From: Chloroflexota bacterium
GTDB taxonomy: Bacteria > Chloroflexota > Anaerolineae > B4-G1 > SLSP01
Length of the DNA: 64,000 nucleotides
Assembly (NCBI GenBank): GCA_019873645.1
Contig: JAIOAX010000009.1
Span: 1-64,000, forward strand
Direction of reading: 5' to 3'
Shown here: in pieces, positions 1 through 7,536 of the stretch
How positions within the stretch are numbered: the stretch's first letter is position 1
Layout of the letters: every line of letters begins with the position of its first letter
Made by a program: the position numbers and the translations under genes
The notes under the pieces: model-generated
What the model was told of the DNA's origin: nothing
Seen by the model: the letters and a program-made list of their open reading frames with translations, nothing else
Database searches by the model: none

Positions 1-179
1 AAAATCGTCAGGCCGGGGCGTAGTTTGATACGTCTCAAAACGGCTCAGCTCTTGCCAGTTAATGTGCCAGGTGCCCTACAAACAGGCCCTTGACTTTTAC
101 CGCACTCTGTGAAAGTCACTTTTTGACCGTCCTTATGACGGTTAACTTAACTTTTATTGTATGCAATCACAATGAAAGG

Positions 180-1307
180 TCAACCTCTCCTACCCACAGC
201 CAGCATATAGACTGCAGCCTCCTCCTCACCATCCACCCCCACAAGCGCGTTGAGGGCATTGTCATCAAAGGCGCCGACCGCGCACGCGCCCATCTCCAGC
301 GCCGTCGCCGCCAGGTAGATGTTTTGGCCGATGTGACCGGCTTCCAGCAGCGCATAACGATACGCGCGCTCACGGTATTTCCAGCGCAGGCGTTGGAAGA
401 TCGCCGTCAAGATCAACACCACGTTGGCTTCTCCCAGGAAACGCTGCCACAAGCCGGCGCGCATAACCTCGTCGCGCATATCGCCCGCGCGGAGCTGCGT
501 CAGGGCATGATCCTGCACGGCGTAATGGTACACGCCCGCTTCCACCCCTTCAACGCGGTGAACCACAATATAAATCTCAATGGGGTAGAGGGCGCCGGCC
601 GAAGGCGCAGCCCGCAGGCGTATCCCCCCGCGCTCGGCGTTGATGCCATCGGTGTGGAAGAGCAGCCGTGAGAGCGTCTCTTGAGAGATGGGCGTCGCCG
701 CATAGGTGCGGATCGAACGTCGCTGCCGGAGCGCTTCTTCAAGGGATAACCCTTGCGCGTCCCCGGGCGCAGGCAACGCGAGGCGTGGCGCCTGCGGATA
801 AACCTTGTACTGGGCCGGCCGCTGCCCCCAATCAAGAATCGGCGACAGGAAGTTGGCAGCGCCGGGTTTGCTCCAGGTATGGTATTGCACGCCCCAATCA
901 GCATCCCCCTGCATACGCTGGGGTGAGGATGAGCGCCATCCACCGGCAAATCCCAGTGCGCCGCCGACCAGCATGCCGATCACTTCCCGTCGCGTGATGA
1001 AAGGTTGTTTAGCGCGAACGGGGACAGGGGCGGGGACAAGCGGTTGCGATGGCACAGCAACGGAACGCACCGCCGGGGTAATACGGCGGCGCAGCCGCAC
1101 CCGTCCATAAGCCCACAGGCGCGGCCATTCCCAAACCGTGTGGAGCAACGCCAGCAAGGCCATGATGTAGCCGCTCCAGGTGTGGATGAGGAAGGTGTTA
1201 ATCCCCCACACATCGGCCAGCCAGCCGCTGAAACAGGCCACCGTGGTGGCAATCAGCAGGAGCACCGAAACCAGATAACGTAGATCATGTTTCAATGATT
1301 TCTTCAT
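180..1307 (-). CDS. Membrane-anchored SagB/ThcOx-type nitroreductase-fold oxidoreductase (DUF4405 fusion)
   Basis: The N-terminal ~65 residues form two hydrophobic helices with conserved His, as in DUF4405/cytochrome b561-like membrane domains. A linker follows, then a TRREVIGMLVGGALG segment that looks like an internal Tat-like or membrane anchor. The C-terminal ~200 residues are an FMN-dependent nitroreductase fold of the SagB/ThcOx type: an RRSIRTY start, an SAGALYPIEIY core and a late LLEAGHIGQN helix. SagB relatives oxidise azolines or act as general FMN oxidoreductases; the substrate here is unknown, and no YcaO or precursor-peptide gene is nearby. I chose the ATG at 1307 because GAGGAACG precedes it; a further in-frame ATG 12 codons upstream has no such site. 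The active domain may lie outside the membrane if the anchor is exported. Confidence 0.8.
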   Translation of the reverse strand: MKKSLKHDLRYLVSVLLLIATTVACFSGWLADVWGINTFLIHTWSGYIMALLALLHTVWEWPRLWAYGRVRLRRRITPAVRSVAVPSQPLVPAPVPVRAKQPFITRREVIGMLVGGALGFAGGWRSSSPQRMQGDADWGVQYHTWSKPGAANFLSPILDWGQRPAQYKVYPQAPRLALPAPGDAQGLSLEEALRQRRSIRTYAATPISQETLSRLLFHTDGINAERGGIRLRAAPSAGALYPIEIYIVVHRVEGVEAGVYHYAVQDHALTQLRAGDMRDEVMRAGLWQRFLGEANVVLILTAIFQRLRWKYRERAYRYALLEAGHIGQNIYLAATALEMGACAVGAFDDNALNALVGVDGEEEAAVYMLAVGRRG

Positions 1308-1324
1308 GGGCGTTCCTCTGGAAA

Positions 1325-1392
1325 ATAAACCACGAATCCGCACGAATCTTCACGAATAAAGAACCCCAGTGAGTCCAGATTCGTGAAGATGA
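1325..1392. repeat. Degenerate CACGAATCx nonamer repeat with inverted copy
   Basis: Three consecutive CACGAAT units at 9-bp spacing are followed about 30 bp later by the inverted copy ATTCGTGAAGAT. The two halves can form a hairpin in the gap between the DUF4010 gene and the SagB-type gene. Confidence 0.6.
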
Positions 1393-1449
1393 ATGGTAAA
1401 TTCTTTCATCTACCAATGAACTGCCCCTGGAACAAGTCGGCAACTTACG

Positions 1450-2700
1450 CTAAAGCAAAATGACCACCGCACCCGCAGCGAGCATCAATGCCATCCCCGG
1501 CCAGAGGGCGCGGCGCAGCGCCGGAGAGCCGCTCGCCAGCGCGAAGACGCCCTTGAAGAGCGTGCTGGCAAGCGTCGCAATGGTGATGGCGCGCGTCGCA
1601 ACGCTCAAATCCAGGTTTGTGGGCGCGCGTACCAGATCAACCATAGAAAGCGCAATGGCATCCACATCCACGATGCCGGAAACAAAACTGGAAACATAAA
1701 TGCCGGTGTTGCCAAACAGGACCCGCGCCGCTGTGGAAATAAGCAAGATGACGGCATACAGCACGCCAAACTTCAGCGCCGGGCCGAGTTCAAAGGGGTT
1801 GGAGAAGGCGAGATCCTCTTTGGCGTAAGCGCGCTGCCGGATGTACAGGTAAGCGCAATACGCCAGTCCTGCGATCAGCGGCGCGCCCATCGGCCATAGC
1901 AGCCGGTAAGCTAACGGCTGATCGAGTGCGAAAACGATCACCAGCACCCGGACAAACATCACCGTCCACGCGACGATGATTGCCAGCGAGAAAGGACGCG
2001 CTAGCTCCGGGTCGCTGCGACTGCGCTGCGAGAAGCTCAGGGTGACGGCAGTACTCGACGCCAAGCCACCCAGCAAGCCCGTCAGTCCGATCCCACGCTG
2101 CGTTCCGACGATTTTGATCATCACATAGCCCAGAAAGCTGATACCGGAGATGAAAACCACCATCAGCCAGATTTTGTAGGGATTGAACACATCGAACGGC
2201 GGGGAACCGAAGTTGTGATTGGGCAGAATCGGCAAGACAATGATGCTGATGATGGCGAATTTGAGCGTCGCGTAAATGTCCTCACGGGTGATGGCATGCG
2301 CCAGCCTGTGAAACTGCGGTTTGAGCGTCAAAATCGCCGTCACCGTCACCCCCAGCGCCGCCGCCAGCAAGATCAAATCCCAGTAGCACAGGGCGCCGAT
2401 CACGAATGTGATGATGGTGGCCATCTCGGTTGTCATCCCCGGCTTGCCGGCGAGCACGTCCCGGTGATACGAGAGCGCCAGCAAGACGCCAAACACCAGC
2501 AGTACCCCCACAAACGGCAGTGCGGAGGTCAACTGATCTGCCATCAGTGCGGCGCCATAGCCCGTCAGACTGATCAGCGAGAACGTGCGCACGCCAGCGA
2601 ACAGTTTGTCCTCCGGCTCATCATACACCGACTCGCGCTGGATACCGATGAGGATGCCGATCCCCAGAGCTACGACAAAGTGATAAAAGTATGTAGCCAT
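1450..2700 (-). CDS. MgtC/SapB-family membrane protein with DUF4010 domain
   Basis: This 416-residue polytopic membrane protein has about 11 hydrophobic segments. The first ~130 residues match the MgtC/SapB family (GIGILIGIQRE, then GVRTFSLISLTGYGAAL). The C-terminal half matches DUF4010 (GLTGLLGGLASSTAVTLSFSQRS and GIVDVDAIALS). Family members are inner-membrane proteins loosely connected with Mg2+ limitation, but their transport activity is unproven. It lies 22 bp downstream of the LarA-family gene on the same strand and probably shares its transcript. Confidence 0.85.
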   Translation of the reverse strand: MATYFYHFVVALGIGILIGIQRESVYDEPEDKLFAGVRTFSLISLTGYGAALMADQLTSALPFVGVLLVFGVLLALSYHRDVLAGKPGMTTEMATIITFVIGALCYWDLILLAAALGVTVTAILTLKPQFHRLAHAITREDIYATLKFAIISIIVLPILPNHNFGSPPFDVFNPYKIWLMVVFISGISFLGYVMIKIVGTQRGIGLTGLLGGLASSTAVTLSFSQRSRSDPELARPFSLAIIVAWTVMFVRVLVIVFALDQPLAYRLLWPMGAPLIAGLAYCAYLYIRQRAYAKEDLAFSNPFELGPALKFGVLYAVILLISTAARVLFGNTGIYVSSFVSGIVDVDAIALSMVDLVRAPTNLDLSVATRAITIATLASTLFKGVFALASGSPALRRALWPGMALMLAAGAVVILL

Positions 2701-2702
2701 TT

Positions 2703-2722
2703 TAGTAGACGGTAGACAGTCG
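2703..2722. repeat. Short CTACCGT-type heptamer repeat
   Basis: GTAGACGGTAGACAG fills the gap between the LarA-family and DUF4010 genes. It is the reverse complement of the CTACCGT word that is expanded inside the membrane-protein gene at 37497-37614. Confidence 0.5.
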
Positions 2723-4009
2723 TTACCCCACTCGTGTCAAAGTTTCCCCTCCATAAGGGATGATCCCCACCGTCGCATCGCAGCCCATAAAGTCGTAGGC
2801 ATATTCCAACGCGGTTTGCACATCCGGGGCATGATCAAAGGCCAACAATCGCACATCCTCGGCGGTGAGATGGTTGGTCACGCAGATCGTCCGCTGTACG
2901 CGATGCCGCACCATAGCGTGATAGAGCGGCACATTCAGGGCCACGATGTCCGTTATCGCCCCGCACTCTACGGCCGCGATTTGCTCCTCCACCGACAACG
3001 GCAGGCAAGTGCGCACTACTTCGTCATGCGAGGGCGCATCTCCACATAACCTTTCTGCTCCATCAAGCAAAAAGATCAACACCCCGCCTTCACGCACCGC
3101 AAGATGGGCGAAGGTGTAGGGTTTAATCGCCTGCCAGTAATCCACGTGGCACGGGTAGGCCGAAGCAATCACAATGTCCGCAGGTTTAGGGATGGGGGCA
3201 ACCATTACCTGCTCGGCCAACGCCACGGCGGCGCGGTGAGCCTCGATGTAGTGACCGGCGAATACACCTAGCATGCGCTGATTTTCGTCCAAAACCGTGT
3301 TCACAATGAAGTTCAGGCCGATTTTTTCGGCAATGGCGTCCATTTCCGCGCGCGCTTGATTGTCACGTCTCCCGATGACCTCCAGCACCGGCTGTCCCAG
3401 ACAGGCCGCGTAGTGCATCCGCGCCACCGTTCTCTGGCTGCACACGCCCGGCAGGATGATTTTTGAGCCGCCACCCCAACCGGAGGTGATGTGGGGGACG
3501 ATGTTGCCGATGGCAAGGCGGAAATCAGCCGCGACGATCTCACGGTTGACTTCGATGGGTACGCCGCTAAAGGTTGTCCCCAGATCAACGTAATTGCCTT
3601 CGCGGTAGTCGCGGTTGATAACCCGATAGTGCGCCGGTATCTCGTCGCCCAACTTGATGCGCAGTTCCTTATCCGTCATCGGGCGATGCGTGCCCAGCGC
3701 CATAAAGATAAGGATGTCCGCATCGGCAATACCGGCCTGCGCCAGGCGTTTGAGGACCGGCGGCAGAATTTGCGCCGTGGGCGTGGGACGGGTGATGTCA
3801 TCTACGATGATAACGACACAGTCGCCCGGCGTGAGAGCATCTTCCAATTTACCGGCCCCAATGGGATGATCCAGGGCATTCTCAACAATCGTAAGTTGAT
3901 CGGGCAAGGCTTCCAGCCGGCGCGGTACGGCGTAAAAGAGCAAATTGCGGTCATCCACTTCGACATGAGTGGTCAGGCCGGGTTTGAAAGGCAGTTCAAA
4001 GGTCGGCAT
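2723..4009 (-). CDS. larA: Lactate racemase LarA-family protein (DUF2088)
   Basis: The protein has 428 residues, the usual LarA size. The N-terminal DUF2088 domain shows VDDITRPTPT and the ALGTHRPMTDKE histidine motif; the C-terminal domain includes SAYPCHVDYWQAIKPY. Characterised LarA is a lactate racemase that uses a nickel-pincer nucleotide cofactor, but the wider family racemises or epimerises other 2-hydroxyacids, so the substrate is open. No larB, larC or larE lies in the window. The ATG at 4009 is chosen because TGAGGAGA sits just upstream and the family N-terminus starts there; the open frame up to 4186 is untranslated leader. The promoter is at 4194-4221, giving a leader of about 180 nt with several small hairpins. 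Confidence 0.85.
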   Translation of the reverse strand: MPTFELPFKPGLTTHVEVDDRNLLFYAVPRRLEALPDQLTIVENALDHPIGAGKLEDALTPGDCVVIIVDDITRPTPTAQILPPVLKRLAQAGIADADILIFMALGTHRPMTDKELRIKLGDEIPAHYRVINRDYREGNYVDLGTTFSGVPIEVNREIVAADFRLAIGNIVPHITSGWGGGSKIILPGVCSQRTVARMHYAACLGQPVLEVIGRRDNQARAEMDAIAEKIGLNFIVNTVLDENQRMLGVFAGHYIEAHRAAVALAEQVMVAPIPKPADIVIASAYPCHVDYWQAIKPYTFAHLAVREGGVLIFLLDGAERLCGDAPSHDEVVRTCLPLSVEEQIAAVECGAITDIVALNVPLYHAMVRHRVQRTICVTNHLTAEDVRLLAFDHAPDVQTALEYAYDFMGCDATVGIIPYGGETLTRVG

Positions 4010-4193
4010 TGCTGTCTCCTCAAATGACTTGCGCTTGAGCCACAGTGCGAAGCACAACGGAGTGCTGTCGGCTACAGCCACCCGCAGCGTGGCGATGCTG
4101 CCCGCACTTTCCGCGTCCCTGGGCCAGGGTGGGGGCTTGATGGTCCAACTCCTCACTGGGGCAGCGGACGAGAGCTGTGCGTCCAAAGTCCAA

Positions 4194-4221
4194 ATTATAT
4201 ACTGCGAGGATAATCAGTCAA
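4194..4221 (-). promoter_or_regulatory. Promoter of the larA-DUF4010 transcript
   Basis: Read on the minus strand, TTGACT and TATAAT are separated by 16 nt. This is a near-consensus housekeeping promoter, back-to-back with the his promoter at 4253-4280. Confidence 0.75.
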
Positions 4222-4252
4222 TTCGCAGGGGTGAATTCTATGTATGCTCTGT

Positions 4253-4280
4253 TTGACACTTTTCTTGTTCCTGCTACAAT
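4253..4280 (+). promoter_or_regulatory. Promoter of the histidine operon
   Basis: TTGACA (4253-4258), 16 nt, then TACAAT (4275-4280). Expected initiation is at about 4286-4288, which coincides with the ATG of the leader peptide, so the leader mRNA should have essentially no 5' untranslated region. Confidence 0.85.
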
Positions 4281-4287
4281 GGGTTCT

Positions 4288-4368
4288 ATGAACTTATGCT
4301 CAGCCAAGCACCATCACCATACGCCAACGCCACCCGATTCGGGAGGGTTGGTTGTGCGTGTGGGTTAA
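4288..4368 (+). CDS. hisL: Histidine operon leader peptide, 26 residues with His x4
   Basis: This short ORF has the sequence MNLCSAK-HHHH followed by 15 residues and a TAA stop. Codons 8-11 (4309-4320) are CAC CAT CAC CAT. It sits between a consensus promoter and a rho-independent terminator, directly before hisG. Consecutive codons for the pathway's end product in a short peptide before a terminator are the signature of ribosome-mediated attenuation. No Shine-Dalgarno site precedes the ATG, consistent with leaderless initiation. An ATG at 4279 in the same frame overlaps the -10 box and should not be transcribed. Confidence 0.88.
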   Translation: MNLCSAKHHHHTPTPPDSGGLVVRVG

Positions 4369-4408
4369 CAGAACACGTTTCCGGCCTTGTAATGAAGCCC
4401 CCCGAATC
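4324..4408 (+). promoter_or_regulatory. His attenuator: protector and antiterminator strands
   Basis: Strand 1 (4324-4335, just after the His codons) pairs with strand 2 (4336-4351), with one mismatch and a small bulge, forming a protector hairpin. Strand 2 (GATTCGGGAGG, 4336-4346) can instead pair with strand 3 (4398-4408) over 11 positions with one mismatch; strand 3 is the 5' arm plus loop of the terminator. A ribosome stalled at 4309-4320 would cover strand 1, free strand 2 and prevent termination. With ample His-tRNA, 1:2 and 3:4 form and transcription stops. Confidence 0.85.
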
Positions 4409-4423
4409 TACGGGGGGCTTTTT
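4395..4423 (+). terminator. Attenuator terminator before hisG
   Basis: AAGCCCCCC (4395-4403) pairs perfectly with GGGGGGCTT (4412-4420) around an 8-nt loop, and a T-run (4419-4423) follows. It is a rho-independent terminator 82 nt upstream of hisG. Confidence 0.9.
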
Positions 4424-4427
4424 CTAT

Positions 4428-4495
4428 GTCAACGGATCGAACGGATTTTAACGGCTGAGGATGCTTGACTATCCGACTAACAACGACAAGACTAT
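4428..4495. repeat. AACGGATT nonamer and GACTA-type word repeats
   Basis: Two word families adjoin: AACGGAT units at 9-bp spacing (4431-4455), then GACTATCCGACTAACAACG (4466-4484) of the GACTA family that recurs at 15175-15242 and 19597-19633. They fill the gap between the attenuator and the hisG Shine-Dalgarno site. Confidence 0.55.
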
Positions 4496-4504
4496 GGAGG
4501 ACTT

Positions 4505-5536
4505 ATGCCCGAACGCACTGAAATTCGTCTCTCTTTGCCGAGTAAAGGTCGCTTAGCCGAGGATGCAGTCAATTTCCTCGCCGCATGTGGCCTCCACGTT
4601 TACAAACCGAATCCCCGCCAGTACGCGGCGACAATCCCCGCGCTGCCCGGCGTGACCGTGTTGTTTCAGCGCCCGACGGACATTGTCGTCAGCGTGCGCG
4701 ATGGCAGCGTGGATTTTGGGATCACCGGCCTGGATGTCACCGCCGAACACGGTGGCGGCAACGGGGAAGTGCTCGTGCTGCACGAGTCGCTCGGCTTTGG
4801 CGGTTGCCGGCTGGCCGTGGCGGTGCCGGAGTCCTGGACGGACGTCCTGACGCTGGCAGATCTGGCGGCGCACACCCGCGCTTTGGGGCGGCCTTTGCGT
4901 GTCGCCACGCAGTTCCCCAATCTCGCCGGCAATTTTCTGACTCGCAACGGCATTGCGCCGCTTGCGCTGGTCACCTCTGAAGGAACATTGGAAATTGCGC
5001 CGGCCATCGGCTACGCGGATTGCATCGTGGACCTGGTGGCTTCAGGTCAGACGTTGATGGATAATCGCCTGCGTGCGCTCACGGATGGCGTGATTATGCG
5101 TTCGGAAGCCGCGCTCATTGCCAACCGTGCTGCGCTGCGCAACCGGTCTGACGTGCTCAGCGTCGCCCGCACGCTGTTAGAGTTCACCGAGGCTCATCTG
5201 CGCGCCGAGGAGCATTACCTGGTCGTCGCCAATATGCGTGGGGAAACGCCACAGGCCATCGCCCGACAAATCTTCTCGCAACAGGTGCTCGGCGGCTTGC
5301 AGGGGCCGACGATTGCCCCGGTGGTAGTGCGTGAAGACCTTGTTGAAGGCGTTTCCGATGGCTCACTGCACTGGCATGCCGTCCAAATCGTCGTGCGGCG
5401 CGACAAGTTGATCCAGGCCATTGCCGAGCTGCGTGCCATTGGGGGCAGCGGCGTTGTCGTCACGCCGGTCACTTATATTTTTGAAGAGGAACCGGCGCGG
5501 TATAAGGCGATGATGGCGGCGGTGCGTGAAGCGTGA
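4505..5536 (+). CDS. hisG: ATP phosphoribosyltransferase, long form (HisG)
   Basis: HisG catalyses the first committed step of histidine synthesis, joining ATP and PRPP to give phosphoribosyl-ATP. The N-terminus LSLPSKGRLAEDAVNFL, the central DFGITGLDVTAE and the phosphate-binding region near DCIVDLVASGQTL are typical. The C-terminal ~80 residues (from about GGLQGPTIAPVV through VVTPVTYIFEEEP) form the HisG_C regulatory domain. This makes it the long, His-feedback-inhibited form, and no hisZ is present. GGAGG precedes the ATG. It is the first structural gene behind the attenuator, so the operon would be controlled at both transcript and enzyme level. Confidence 0.96.
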   Translation: MPERTEIRLSLPSKGRLAEDAVNFLAACGLHVYKPNPRQYAATIPALPGVTVLFQRPTDIVVSVRDGSVDFGITGLDVTAEHGGGNGEVLVLHESLGFGGCRLAVAVPESWTDVLTLADLAAHTRALGRPLRVATQFPNLAGNFLTRNGIAPLALVTSEGTLEIAPAIGYADCIVDLVASGQTLMDNRLRALTDGVIMRSEAALIANRAALRNRSDVLSVARTLLEFTEAHLRAEEHYLVVANMRGETPQAIARQIFSQQVLGGLQGPTIAPVVVREDLVEGVSDGSLHWHAVQIVVRRDKLIQAIAELRAIGGSGVVVTPVTYIFEEEPARYKAMMAAVREA

Positions 5537-5580
5537 AACGTGAAGCGTGAAACGTGAAGCGTGAAACGTGAAGCGAAAAA
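5529..5580. repeat. GTGAAAC/GTGAAGC heptamer tandem repeat
   Basis: Alternating GTGAAGC and GTGAAAC units at a strict 7-bp period start in the last hisG codons and run into the hisG-hisD gap. The same word occurs at 20043-20075. Confidence 0.75.
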
Positions 5581-5638
5581 CGTAATGCGTAAATTTACGT
5601 TTTAAGCATTACGTTTTATGAATATAAGGAGATGCATG

Positions 5639-6979
5639 ATGATACGTATATATGAGACTGTGAATGAAGCACGTGCGATTTTGAACCGGCGGCAGATGGC
5701 GACGGTGGAGGATGTGCCGGACGTGGTGCTGGAGGGCATCCGGCGGGTGTTCGGCGAGGCATTGACGCCGGAGGCGGCGGTAGCGCGGCTGTTGGCGGAT
5801 GTGCGCGCACGCGGGGATGCGGCGTTACGTGAGTGGACGATGCGCATTGATGGTGTGGCGTTGGATACTCCGGAGGTTCCCCGCGCCGAATGGGAAGCGG
5901 CTTATGCGGCGCTCGATCCCGAATTGCGCACAGCACTGGAGACCTCTGCCGAGCGCATCCGCGACTTCCACAGCCGCCAGCCGATCCCCAACTGGACGAC
6001 GGATGCAATGGGCGGCGTGCTTGGTCAACGGCTTGTGCCGTTGGAGCGGGTGGGCGTCTACGTGCCGGGTGGGACGGCGCCGTTGCCCTCGTCGCTGCTC
6101 ATGGCGGCGGTTCCAGCGCGGGTGGCGGGGGTGGATGAGGTGATCATCTGCTCGCCCGCCAACAGACAGACTGGGCTTATTTCGCCGTTGACGTTGGCGG
6201 CGGCATACATTGCCGGCGTGGATCGAATGTTCGCGCTCGGCGGGGCGCTTGCGGTGGGCGCGCTGGCCTTCGGGACGGAGAGCGTGCCGCGCGTCGACAA
6301 GGTCGTGGGGGCGGGCGGCCTGTTCACGACGATTGCCAAGCGCCAGGTCTACGGCATTGTGGGCCTCGATGGGCTGTATGGGCCGACAGAGACGATCGTG
6401 GTCGCTGACGACACGGCAAATCCCGCGTGGGTCGCCGCCGATGTGCTCGCGCAGGCCGAACACGACGTGCTGGCGACGGCGATTTTGCTCACCCCGTCGC
6501 GCGCTTTGGCGGAGGCGGTGCAGGCGGAGGTCGAGCGACAAACCGCAGTCCTCAGCCGCGCCGATGTCATCCGCACGTCGTTGGCAGGGCAGGGCGGCAT
6601 CGTCCTCACCCCTGATCTGGCGACAGCGGTGCGTCTGGCGGACGAGTTCGCGCCGGAGCACCTGTGTCTCTCCGTCGCAGAGCCAGAAGTGTGGGTGGAC
6701 AATATCCGCAACGCCGGCGGCATCTTCGTGGGCGAACACTCGTTCGAGGTGCTCGGCGATTACGTCGCCGGGCCGAGCCACATTATGCCCACTGGCGGGA
6801 CCGCGCGCTTCAAAGGGCCGGTGAATGTGCTGGACTTCGTGAAAGTCATCAACATCATTGGGCTAGACGCGGACACTGCCCGACGCCTTGCCCCCAACGC
6901 TGCCCGAATCGCCGATGCGGAGTCATTGACGGCGCATGGGATGGCGGCGAAGTTCAGGTCAGCAGATTTAGCAGATTAA
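5639..6979 (+). CDS. hisD: Histidinol dehydrogenase (HisD)
   Basis: A zinc enzyme that oxidises L-histidinol to L-histidine in two NAD+-dependent steps, the end of the pathway. Typical stretches include VPGGTAPLPSSLLMAAVPA, the NAD-site region with LYGPTETIVVAD, the catalytic EFAPEHL Glu-His pair and the late GTARFKGPVNVLDFVK. The AAGGAG site at 5626-5631 fits the ATG at 5639 (7 nt spacing); ATGs at 5618 and 5636 are in frame but poorly spaced. The last six residues (SADLAD) and the stop are encoded by an AGCAGATTT nonamer repeat, so the natural C-terminus has been replaced by repeat sequence. Confidence 0.95.
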   Translation: MIRIYETVNEARAILNRRQMATVEDVPDVVLEGIRRVFGEALTPEAAVARLLADVRARGDAALREWTMRIDGVALDTPEVPRAEWEAAYAALDPELRTALETSAERIRDFHSRQPIPNWTTDAMGGVLGQRLVPLERVGVYVPGGTAPLPSSLLMAAVPARVAGVDEVIICSPANRQTGLISPLTLAAAYIAGVDRMFALGGALAVGALAFGTESVPRVDKVVGAGGLFTTIAKRQVYGIVGLDGLYGPTETIVVADDTANPAWVAADVLAQAEHDVLATAILLTPSRALAEAVQAEVERQTAVLSRADVIRTSLAGQGGIVLTPDLATAVRLADEFAPEHLCLSVAEPEVWVDNIRNAGGIFVGEHSFEVLGDYVAGPSHIMPTGGTARFKGPVNVLDFVKVINIIGLDADTARRLAPNAARIADAESLTAHGMAAKFRSADLAD

Positions 6980-6987
6980 GCAGATTT
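6957..6987. repeat. AGCAGATTT nonamer repeat at the hisD 3' end
   Basis: Three AGCAGATTw units at 9-bp period supply the last codons and stop of hisD. The family recurs at 7496-7524, 9393-9508, 11078-11190, 39880-39951 and 56100-56149. Confidence 0.75.
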
Positions 6988-7048
6988 TTTTCTTGCCGCA
7001 AGAGGATAGACTACATTCTCACTCGTCGCTGATAGAAAGGAGCAAAGG

Positions 7049-7516
7049 ATGGTAGACACCGGTTTGTACGATTCCCTGACTTATACTATCAATGGTGCCG
7101 CGATGGAAGTGCATCGAGAACTTGGGCCGGGTTTTCCTGAAAAAGTTTACCAGGAAGCCATGATGATTGCTTTGCAACAACGTAATCTTCGAGCTGTGAA
7201 AGAAGTAACATTCACGGTTGCATTTCATGGTTATGAAGTCGGTGAATTTCGGGTTGATATTCTGGTGGATGATGCGGTTATTGTGGAACTCAAAGCATTG
7301 GAGAAATTGCCTGAAAACTGTGAACAACAACTGATCTCATATCTAACAGCCAGTGGCCGTGAAGTGGGTTTGTTGCTTAATTTCGGGGGTGCCAGCCTTG
7401 AGCACTCGCGTGTTGTGCCGCCAAAAGATATTCAGCGAAGCGCCGCTTATCAAGCGCGCTGCAATATGTGGAAGCCCGCCTGGTTACAGCGACAAAAATC
7501 TGCTCAATCTGCTTAA
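7049..7516 (+). CDS. GxxExxY-family protein
   Basis: This 155-residue protein carries the family signature GPGFPEKVY near residue 27, preceded by INGAAMEVHRELG. It continues through the nuclease-like core FRVDILVDDAVIVELKALEKL (a D...ExK-type arrangement) and QLISYLTASGREVGLLLNFG. The fold resembles PD-(D/E)xK nucleases, but no function has been established. It is dispersed in many genomes, often single and out of context, as here between hisD and hisC. Base composition looks more AT-rich than the his genes, consistent with insertion. The C-terminal KSAQSA and stop are encoded by the AATCTGCT nonamer repeat. Confidence 0.85.
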   Translation: MVDTGLYDSLTYTINGAAMEVHRELGPGFPEKVYQEAMMIALQQRNLRAVKEVTFTVAFHGYEVGEFRVDILVDDAVIVELKALEKLPENCEQQLISYLTASGREVGLLLNFGGASLEHSRVVPPKDIQRSAAYQARCNMWKPAWLQRQKSAQSA

Positions 7517-7536
7517 TCTGCTGATAGGGAAAAATA

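Noticed and set aside
1-179. Possible gene or terminator at the left edge
   Set aside because: Only a weak ACCGTC/GACGGT hairpin and AT-rich sequence are visible; no reading frame with a ribosome-binding site or recognisable product.
4177-4368. A longer ORF (63 codons) containing the His run
   Set aside because: Its upstream part covers both divergent promoters and would not be transcribed in full; the 26-codon leader starting at 4288 fits the predicted transcript start.
7049-7516. GxxExxY gene as a pathway enzyme of histidine synthesis
   Set aside because: The family is scattered in unrelated contexts and all pathway steps except the phosphatase are accounted for; it has no phosphatase motif.
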